Of a stretch of DNA of 43,296 nt, positions 36,942 to 43,296 are shown in pieces. The DNA is from a virus, in the IMG/VR virus record IMGVR_UViG_3300017772_000019, positions 1 to 43,296 of that record; one strand, given 5' to 3'. The position numbers and the translations under genes were made by a program. Positions within the stretch are counted from its first letter, which is position 1, and each line of letters opens with the position of its first letter. Below the pieces are notes generated by a model, which worked only from the letters and a program-made list of their open reading frames with translations, was not told the origin of the DNA and made no database searches.

Positions 36942-39900
36942 GCAAAATGTCCTAATAAAAATACAGGAGAATATAGAGCATTGCAAGATGTATACAATAC
37001 TGAATTAGTTACTAATGATGTTATTAATACATGGCAAGAGCTAAATAACTCAGATGCTTTTCCTACTGTATTAGAAGCAGCAGAAATGGTTAATGATCAA
37101 AAGATAGCTTTTTCATTAAAGCAAAAAGATTTTGCTGATAGTCTTTTGACAAACTTAAGCAGAGAGAGAATAGGATCTATGTATCAAGGGGTATTCTTTT
37201 TGAATAACTCTAATCCAGCAACCAGGGAGTATGATGAAATGTTTTTATCTAGCAATTTAAAAAGATTAAAAAGATATTTAGAAATAAATAATATACCTGA
37301 ATCTACTGTAAGTATAACTAGAACTCCTAAATCATATGTTGTGCAAGTCAATGAAGACATGTTCACAGCAAGAGACTTAATAGAGAAAACAAGATCATGG
37401 GATACTCCAAGATCAAGAGCTGTGGTATTACATTTAAAGAAAATGTTTCCACAAGTAGATATAAAAATGTTAAGTGTAGCAGATGCAAAAAATTTATATG
37501 AGTCTTTACCTGCATGGAAAAAAAATAATGTAAACTTTTCTAGAGTTAATTCATTTTATGTAGATGGTACAGCTTACTTAATAAAAGGAAGAGTAACAGA
37601 CGAGACAGCAATTGAGGAAATACTACACCCATTTATAGACGCAGTTAAAGTAGACAATGAAGGTTTATTTAACAGTCTGCTTGGTGAAGTAACTACTAAC
37701 TTCCCTGCTATGGTTCAAGAGATTGAAGCAGAATACAACAAAGGAAGAACCTTTAATGATGTTGAGAGAGACTTAGAAATAGTAACTCAAGGATTGGCTA
37801 GATACTTTAAAAAAGAATTTGAGCAGAATCCTACACAAAGATTTGTAGAAAAAATTAAAGAGTTATTAGAATGGTTTAAGAATGTAATCAATAATCTTAA
37901 TGAATACATTACAGGTAGACCATTAACTGTAGATGCTATTAACTCAAATAGTTCTATGTCTGATATAGCTAAACTATTAAATACTGAGGGTATCCAATTT
38001 AAATTAACTAAGAGAGTTGATGGTAAAGTTAGATATAGCTTAACGCCTAAGAAGCAAAAGTTAATTGATAAAATTATTTCTGAATCAAGTGGTCCACAAA
38101 GAGCAGTCATCAAACGCTTGTTTCATCAAGCAATGAATGTTGATGAAGTTATTGATTCATATTCAGCTAATGCAAGTGATGGATCAACAATTGTTACACT
38201 TAATAAAGCAGACCATACATATGTTGATATAACTAATGGTGAAATATTTACTTCAGTTACTACAGCAATTAAAGGTAAGCTGGCTAATCAGAAAGATGTA
38301 CAGCTTAATTTAGATATTGGAAATGATGTTGATGCATTGTTAGATGCTTTGGTAGCAAATGAATCTGTAGCTAGTGTTATGGATCAAATGATCATGTTAA
38401 ATGAAGAGCAAGCAAAAGAAGCATACAAAATTCTAGATACTACATTAAAGAATGTTAAGCCAGAAGGCTCAATAGCATTAACACAAGTTGTAGTTTTTGA
38501 TGAAGTAACAAAACTTGCTGGTACAGCTGATTTAGTAATTGTTGATAGAGATGGTAGTATTAGAATAGTAGATTTAAAAACAAGCAAGAATGCTTTAAGT
38601 ACTCAAGCTATAATAGATACTAAAGCCGGTAGACAACAGAAGTCATATTATGATAAAGAGTGGGGTCTTTCTCCTGAGAGTTTATTAAAACAACAAGGTA
38701 TAGACAAGCTGTCAACTAGAACTCAACATAACTTACAAGTGAACTTGTACAGAAGAATGTTTGAGAATATGGGGTATAAAGTATTTGAAGGGGACCGTGC
38801 TGCATCTACTATACATGTTACAGTAGGCATAACAGGTAAGGGACAAAATCAAAAATTTACAGGAGGGATAACATATGATCAATTAATTGATCACCCATCT
38901 AGTGAAAATATAAACATGGTTAACATGTTAGTTCCACTATTGCAAGATAACCTTAATGCAGAAAGACTTGAGGAAGAAACAAAAAATGCTGAAGATGCAG
39001 TGTTTAGAGGTTCAGAACAAATAGAAGAAGATGCTACATTAGCAGATAAGATAGAAGCAGAAAAGTTTCCAGAGTATAATGTTATTGCAACTGCACTGAA
39101 TACTTATCAATCAGCTATGATAGATACTAAAACTGCAATAGAACAAGTAAGAAGCTCTATCTATATGGATAGAACAAAAACTGCAGAAACAGAATCACTT
39201 GCTTTAGCTATTGCTTTTATAAGTATAGCAAAGAGTGAGGGTCCAATTGCTAGATCAGTTGCTTTTACTCAGCTATTACAAGATGCAATAAAACAAATTA
39301 GATCTTTTACTGAGTATATAGAAGATCCAAAGAATGTTGGCAAGCCTGAGTATATTACTTATGTACTTAATTTTGATAGATTCATAAACAAATTTAAAGG
39401 TTTACATACTTTAGAAGGTACTGAGATAAAAGAGTTAAATGCTACACAGAGATCATTGGTTTTAACAATGGGTCAAAGCATTAACAAACTTACAGGAGGA
39501 TCATCAAAGACTGACTTAGGACTTATAAAAGACGCACTAAACAATTATGTAAAAGAAGTTATAAGAACTAGATCATCAAATGAATTTGGTGCTGATGGTA
39601 GTTACTTTACTAAGGAAGACTTGGATGATTTAATGACTCAAGCAGATGATATTAGTTTGGTAGATCTTTATACAAGAGATATGGCTACGTCAACAGATGT
39701 TATGTTAGCTGTTATGGATAAAATCTACAAAGCAAAAAAGCAAGAGCTTTTAGATAAGATTGGACAAAGAGAAACTCTTATAAGAAATGCTGGACAAAAA
39801 TTATTAAAGCTTTCAAACAATAAGGATTTAGAAAAGCTTTATGACTTTATGTTAGAATATTCTGATGATGGTCAATTTACAGGATTCTATGTTAAAAGAA

Positions 39901-42707
39901 TAGGTCAACAATATTATCAAATGCAAGATGAGATAAGATCTAAATTATATGATAATGAAGGAGACCCATATTACTATAGAGACATTACCAACCTAGATGA
40001 TGCTTCTAAAGAAGACATAGACTATAATATAAAGTTAGCAAATGATAAAAGAGCACTTAGTGATTTCTTTAGAGCTGAGATTAAAAATGAATCAGGAAAC
40101 CCAGTAGATGGAGAGTATCATGGTTATACACAAGAGTTTAAAGATGCAAGAGACATTTATGAGTACTTTGTTCCTGGTGATGAATCAAATCCTTACGGTA
40201 ATTGGTATAGAAAACCCAACATATCTGATGCAAAGTATACAACATATGAAGCTAAGTATTATGACATGCATGCGTATACCAAAGCTGTTAGAGTAAACGG
40301 TCAACCTATTGGATCAATAGTTAAAGATCAAAGTTTCCGTGCAGCTAAAAAGAAATTTGTTACTGCACTTAGCACATCAAGATCTGGTAGAGATATGACT
40401 AGTGAAAAGTATGGAAAAATAATGAAGCCTAACAATGCATTAGAACAAGCTCAAAAAGAATTTTATGAGCTTTTTGTTGGAATGTTTGAAGGAGAGTTAT
40501 TAAAAATGCTACCAGGTGGTGTTATGAATCAAATGACAGGTAGAGTTCCTTTAGTAATGAATGGTGTCTTAAATGAGCTTAAAGGAAAGAGCAGTCTTTA
40601 TAATAAACTTTATGCATCAACAATAGGAAGCAGAGCTTGGAATACATTTAAAAGAACATCATCAACTAAAGGTGTTTCATTAGATGAAAACAACAACTTG
40701 GTAAACTCAATGCCTATATTTTATACTGGTGTACCTAGAACAGATGCTGAGCTAGACAAAGTATCTAAAGAAATACGAGCTAAAAAAGATGAGTTAAAAA
40801 AAGGTGAAATTAGTTCAGATGATTATAAAACAGATATAGCAGCACTTAATGGTAAAAGACAACGGTTAAGATCAAAACCATCAATGGGTCAGATAAGTAC
40901 AGACTTAACTTCAAGTCTATTAAAGTTTAGTGCAATGGCACAAAACTATGAGACTATGAGTACTGTAGAAGATACCATGAATGCTTTTGTTAAGGTTATA
41001 GAAAGTAGAGAGTATGAACCTTCTGGTGATACTAAACTAACTACAGTAACTAAAGATGGTATAAAGAAAGCAGTTGGTGTAAAAGCTAGTACAAGCACAC
41101 AACAAAGTAATGTAGAAAGAAGAGCAAAGAAGTGGATAAACATGGTCTTCTATGACAATGAGCTTATAAGTAAAGGTGCTTTTGATAAAATAGCAGATGG
41201 GTTAATACAACTGTCTTCTTTATCTTATGTAGCATTTAACCCATTTGGTAACTTTAATAACTACGTTATTGGTAGAATAAATAACAACATAGAAATGTTG
41301 GGAGGCAGGTTCTACAAGAAAGGATCTTATATGAGGTCTTCTGCTGAGTTTAATAAAAAAGCTTTAATGTCTTTAGTACAAAGAACTTCTTATACAGGAG
41401 AAAGCACACGTGATCTTGCTGATATAGCAACGTTTGGTATGATACCTGGTTTAGGAAAATCTGATTATGATCCAAAGAAAGCTAATAATAAGTGGGAAGC
41501 TTTTGTAGATATGTTTAGAATGATGGACAGTATGTCAGACTTACGTGAACAAGGAGCAGGTTATGAAACTTCTCAAGGTAAGAGCTGGTTTGATAGAGCT
41601 TCTGAATGGGGTTATGTTATGCAAGATGCTGCAGAATATAATGTACAAACTAAAGTAGGTATGGCAATGCTTATGGATATTGTGGTTAAGAACACAACTA
41701 AAGGCCATCCATTAGAAGGGACAGAACTATCTTTTTATGATGCATTTACTTATAATTCAGAGACTCATGAAAATGAAATTAAAGAAGGTTTTAATACAAT
41801 CATATATAATGGGGTTGAGCAAGAGTACACTGATGCAATTAGATATGAGATTAGAAATAAAATACGTGAGGTAAACAAACAGATACATGGTAACTATGCT
41901 AAAGAAGATAGAATGGTTATTCAAAGTAATACTATTGGAAACCTTGCAGCTCAATTTAAAAAGTGGGTGGCACCAGCAGTAAGAGCTAGATACCAAAGAG
42001 AATACTTTGATCAAAACTTAGGTTGGATGGAAGGTAGATATTTATCTTTTTGGTCTTTCTTAGGTTATGCTAAGAGAGAAATTATGAAAGGTAATATTGC
42101 CTTTACTACTTACGGTCAAGGGTTTATGGAAGCCCAGGTTAAGACAGTGACAGGAAAAGATGGTGTTAAAAGGAAAATAGGATATGATGGTAAAGGTGGT
42201 AATGCAGATCAACGTGCTCAGAATAAACTGTTTGGTTTTTACAGAACTATGGGTGAGATAGGTATCATATTAAGCACATTAGCAATCAGCATGATCTTAG
42301 ATAATATACTTTCTGATGATGACGATGATGACTTAACTAAAAGACTTAAGAATATGATTAAGTATCAAGCACAGAGAGCTTATAAAGAAACTGTAATATT
42401 TAATCCTATTCCAGGTTTAGGTGGATATACACAAATGCGTCAGATGTTTGACTCACCATTAGCTGCATCAAGAACTATGGGTGAGCTAGCAGAAGCAATG
42501 TATTATCTTGTAGCTACACCTTTAGCATATACAACACAAAGCAAAGATGAATTTTATTTAAACTCTGAACATGTATATCAAAGAGGAAGTAAAAAAGGCA
42601 GTTTAAAAGTTTATAAAAACTGGAAAGATGTTCTTCCTATTATATACTCTATACAGAAATACAACTCATACTTACAGAATGATGATTTTTATATGGGAAC
42701 TAAATAA
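36939..42707 (+). CDS. Giant virion protein 2: derived zincin segment, PD-(D/E)XK nuclease, membrane-like C-terminus
   Basis: The product has 1922 residues and opens MAKCPNKNTGEYRALQDVY, which I recall as a conserved start in crAss-like polymerase-block proteins. At 222-245 is TAIEEILHPFIDAVK, a zincin-like helix with E226-E227-x-x-H230 instead of HExxH. A PD-(D/E)XK nuclease follows: HTYVDITNGEIFTSVTT (H426-T442), GTADLVIVDRDG (D531), IVDLKTSK (D545, K547) and QVNLYRRM (Q600, Y604), the RecB/Cas4-like arrangement. The rest is helical with an acidic run of six Asp after a hydrophobic segment (about 1764-1785). The C-terminus (HVYQRGSKKGSLKVYKNWKD) has a basic, family-like end. It is probably packaged and ejected with the polymerase; the nuclease may degrade host DNA or process phage DNA. 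It starts 6 nt after the upstream TAG, in the same frame. Confidence 0.78.
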   Translation: MAKCPNKNTGEYRALQDVYNTELVTNDVINTWQELNNSDAFPTVLEAAEMVNDQKIAFSLKQKDFADSLLTNLSRERIGSMYQGVFFLNNSNPATREYDEMFLSSNLKRLKRYLEINNIPESTVSITRTPKSYVVQVNEDMFTARDLIEKTRSWDTPRSRAVVLHLKKMFPQVDIKMLSVADAKNLYESLPAWKKNNVNFSRVNSFYVDGTAYLIKGRVTDETAIEEILHPFIDAVKVDNEGLFNSLLGEVTTNFPAMVQEIEAEYNKGRTFNDVERDLEIVTQGLARYFKKEFEQNPTQRFVEKIKELLEWFKNVINNLNEYITGRPLTVDAINSNSSMSDIAKLLNTEGIQFKLTKRVDGKVRYSLTPKKQKLIDKIISESSGPQRAVIKRLFHQAMNVDEVIDSYSANASDGSTIVTLNKADHTYVDITNGEIFTSVTTAIKGKLANQKDVQLNLDIGNDVDALLDALVANESVASVMDQMIMLNEEQAKEAYKILDTTLKNVKPEGSIALTQVVVFDEVTKLAGTADLVIVDRDGSIRIVDLKTSKNALSTQAIIDTKAGRQQKSYYDKEWGLSPESLLKQQGIDKLSTRTQHNLQVNLYRRMFENMGYKVFEGDRAASTIHVTVGITGKGQNQKFTGGITYDQLIDHPSSENINMVNMLVPLLQDNLNAERLEEETKNAEDAVFRGSEQIEEDATLADKIEAEKFPEYNVIATALNTYQSAMIDTKTAIEQVRSSIYMDRTKTAETESLALAIAFISIAKSEGPIARSVAFTQLLQDAIKQIRSFTEYIEDPKNVGKPEYITYVLNFDRFINKFKGLHTLEGTEIKELNATQRSLVLTMGQSINKLTGGSSKTDLGLIKDALNNYVKEVIRTRSSNEFGADGSYFTKEDLDDLMTQADDISLVDLYTRDMATSTDVMLAVMDKIYKAKKQELLDKIGQRETLIRNAGQKLLKLSNNKDLEKLYDFMLEYSDDGQFTGFYVKRIGQQYYQMQDEIRSKLYDNEGDPYYYRDITNLDDASKEDIDYNIKLANDKRALSDFFRAEIKNESGNPVDGEYHGYTQEFKDARDIYEYFVPGDESNPYGNWYRKPNISDAKYTTYEAKYYDMHAYTKAVRVNGQPIGSIVKDQSFRAAKKKFVTALSTSRSGRDMTSEKYGKIMKPNNALEQAQKEFYELFVGMFEGELLKMLPGGVMNQMTGRVPLVMNGVLNELKGKSSLYNKLYASTIGSRAWNTFKRTSSTKGVSLDENNNLVNSMPIFYTGVPRTDAELDKVSKEIRAKKDELKKGEISSDDYKTDIAALNGKRQRLRSKPSMGQISTDLTSSLLKFSAMAQNYETMSTVEDTMNAFVKVIESREYEPSGDTKLTTVTKDGIKKAVGVKASTSTQQSNVERRAKKWINMVFYDNELISKGAFDKIADGLIQLSSLSYVAFNPFGNFNNYVIGRINNNIEMLGGRFYKKGSYMRSSAEFNKKALMSLVQRTSYTGESTRDLADIATFGMIPGLGKSDYDPKKANNKWEAFVDMFRMMDSMSDLREQGAGYETSQGKSWFDRASEWGYVMQDAAEYNVQTKVGMAMLMDIVVKNTTKGHPLEGTELSFYDAFTYNSETHENEIKEGFNTIIYNGVEQEYTDAIRYEIRNKIREVNKQIHGNYAKEDRMVIQSNTIGNLAAQFKKWVAPAVRARYQREYFDQNLGWMEGRYLSFWSFLGYAKREIMKGNIAFTTYGQGFMEAQVKTVTGKDGVKRKIGYDGKGGNADQRAQNKLFGFYRTMGEIGIILSTLAISMILDNILSDDDDDDLTKRLKNMIKYQAQRAYKETVIFNPIPGLGGYTQMRQMFDSPLAASRTMGELAEAMYYLVATPLAYTTQSKDEFYLNSEHVYQRGSKKGSLKVYKNWKDVLPIIYSIQKYNSYLQNDDFYMGTK
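38211..38750 (+). other. PD-(D/E)XK (RecB/Cas4-like) nuclease domain
   Basis: Residues 425-604 of the 1922-residue protein. The order is His (426) and SVTT (439-442), then GTAD (D531), D545-L-K547, and Q600-x-x-x-Y604, which are the motifs of RecB-type nucleases. D531, D545 and K547 are the expected catalytic set. Confidence 0.8.
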
Positions 42708-42810
42708 CTAATGCCAGACATATTAACAGGTAAATAATTTTAATGTACCACTTAGAAAGTGTATATTATTGTATAACCGTTGAATATTAAATGGCTCAAA
42801 GAATTAATAA

Positions 42811-43224
42811 ATGACAACTAAATTATCAATAGTGAGTATAACAGCCTTCTGTACGTATTTATGTACGTACTTTTTTGATTTATCAATGCAAAACATGGAA
42901 CAATACTTAGCTGTTTGTTCAGTATTATGGTTAGACGGAATATTTGGGGTTTGGGCTGGCTGTAAAAGAGAAGGCTTTAAAACCTATAAAGCATTAAGGA
43001 TAACGAGAAACACCTTTGCTTGGATAGCCATACTTACTGTTATCCTTATGATAGAAAAAGGTTTTACAGGTACAGGCTGGCTATCCGAGGTGATTGTAGT
43101 ACCCTTTATGATACTGCAACTTATAAGTGCTCTAAAGAATGCTTCAATGGCAGGCCTAATAAAAACAGAAGAGCTCAATAAAATTCTAGATAGAATTGAT
43201 AATCACAAAGGACTTAGAAAATAG
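42811..43224 (+). CDS. Phage holin (toxin-secretion/phage-lysis holin type)
   Basis: The product has 137 residues with four hydrophobic stretches (about 4-22, 31-52, 70-88 and 92-112) and a charged C-terminal tail. The motif WLDGIFGVWAGCKREGFKTY after the second segment is the typical D-x-x-x-G-x-x-x-A signature of the class that includes Bacillus/Clostridium toxin-secretion holins. It should oligomerise in the inner membrane and trigger lysis. It is separated from the giant gene by the longest gap in the window (103 nt), which contains no clear promoter. No endolysin is adjacent on this strand. The TAG stop lies within the terminator loop, so termination and translation end together. Confidence 0.85.
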   Translation: MTTKLSIVSITAFCTYLCTYFFDLSMQNMEQYLAVCSVLWLDGIFGVWAGCKREGFKTYKALRITRNTFAWIAILTVILMIEKGFTGTGWLSEVIVVPFMILQLISALKNASMAGLIKTEELNKILDRIDNHKGLRK

Positions 43225-43235
43225 AGTCCTTTTTT
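43207..43235 (+). terminator. Rho-independent terminator overlapping the holin stop codon
   Basis: AAAGGACT (43207-43214) pairs perfectly with AGTCCTTT (43225-43232) and runs into a T tract (43230-43235). The 10-nt loop holds the holin TAG. On the minus strand the same hairpin sits at the end of a convergent frame and may serve it as well, although only three T residues follow there. Confidence 0.82.
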
Positions 43236-43296
43236 AATGAGTCAATATATTTAGCTCTATCATATTCATCTTGTATTGAATCTTGCTTAGTATAGA
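43214..43296 (-). CDS. C-terminal end of a convergent minus-strand gene (partial)
   Basis: Read on the minus strand, an open frame enters from the right edge and ends in TAA at 43216-43214. The last residues are DEYDRAKYIDSLKKDSIF, a charged, helical end that looks like real protein. Only 26 full codons are visible, so the function cannot be given. It overlaps the 3' end of the holin gene and the shared hairpin. A chance open frame cannot be excluded at this length. Confidence 0.5.
   Translation of the reverse strand, partial: YTKQDSIQDEYDRAKYIDSLKKDSIF

Noticed and set aside
42749-42761. CACTT-AGA-AAGTG hairpin before the holin as a terminator
   Set aside because: It has only 5 bp and no following T tract.
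42711-42814. Tiny frames MPDILTGK and MAQRINK in the gap before the holin
   Set aside because: Each has fewer than 10 codons and no sign of conservation; the second merely overlaps the holin start.
1-43296. Use of an alternative genetic code (TAG or TGA reassigned)
   Set aside because: All long frames are open under the standard code and TAG ends two genes at sensible places (the holin TAG lies within a terminator). The absence of TGA stops among 13 genes is explained well enough by AT richness and the small sample.
1-43296. CRISPR arrays, tRNA genes, insertion sequences, integrase or attachment sites
   Set aside because: None seen: gaps between genes are too short and no repeat-spacer pattern, cloverleaf or transposase-like frame is visible.

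Overview
The window looks like part of a crAss-like bacteriophage genome (order Crassvirales) infecting a Bacteroidota host. It is AT-rich and almost fully coding: gaps between genes total only about 0.3 kb. Eleven genes read left to right; a twelfth enters on the opposite strand at the right edge. Starts lack GGAGG-like ribosome binding sites and are preceded by A/T-rich tracts, as is usual in Bacteroidota. Of 13 visible stop codons, 11 are TAA, 2 are TAG and none is TGA. Family assignments rest on motifs read by eye and on memory of crAss-like protein families; no database search was run.

Left edge (2-492): the C-terminal part of a calcineurin-like metallophosphoesterase, closed by a strong rho-independent terminator. 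The portal, major capsid and terminase genes are presumably upstream of the window.

Neck and tail block (514-9102): a small conserved protein, two adaptor/ring-type proteins, and a 2122-residue tail 'muzzle' (stabilisation) protein. The muzzle carries an inserted von Willebrand factor A (vWA) domain flanked by cysteine-rich segments, a plausible surface-exposed adhesion module.

Ejected/cargo block (9102-23001): a 1662-residue protein carrying two polyvalent-type ADP-ribosyltransferase-like modules, a lysozyme-like domain, two LysM domains, an L,D-transpeptidase (YkuD) domain with an EF-hand loop inside it, and a second transglycosylase-like domain. It is followed by three helical, Q/N/E-rich proteins (909, 941 and 1079 residues) that look like capsid cargo/ejection proteins.

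Giant virion enzyme block (23013-42707): a 4639-residue protein with an HEAFH zincin-type protease motif and a virion RNA polymerase core (catalytic DFDID), then a 1922-residue protein with a derived zincin-like segment (EEILH), a PD-(D/E)XK nuclease and a membrane-like C-terminus. These two genes share a reading frame and are separated by a single amber codon, so readthrough would give a polyprotein of about 6560 residues.

Right edge (42811-43296): a small holin, whose terminator overlaps its stop codon, facing a convergent minus-strand gene. This is probably the boundary between the rightward virion block and an oppositely transcribed module.

Together the genes suggest one workflow: the muzzle engages the cell surface, peptidoglycan-active cargo opens and perhaps re-crosslinks the wall, the RNA polymerase and nuclease proteins are injected with the DNA to start early transcription and host takeover, and the holin ends the cycle.
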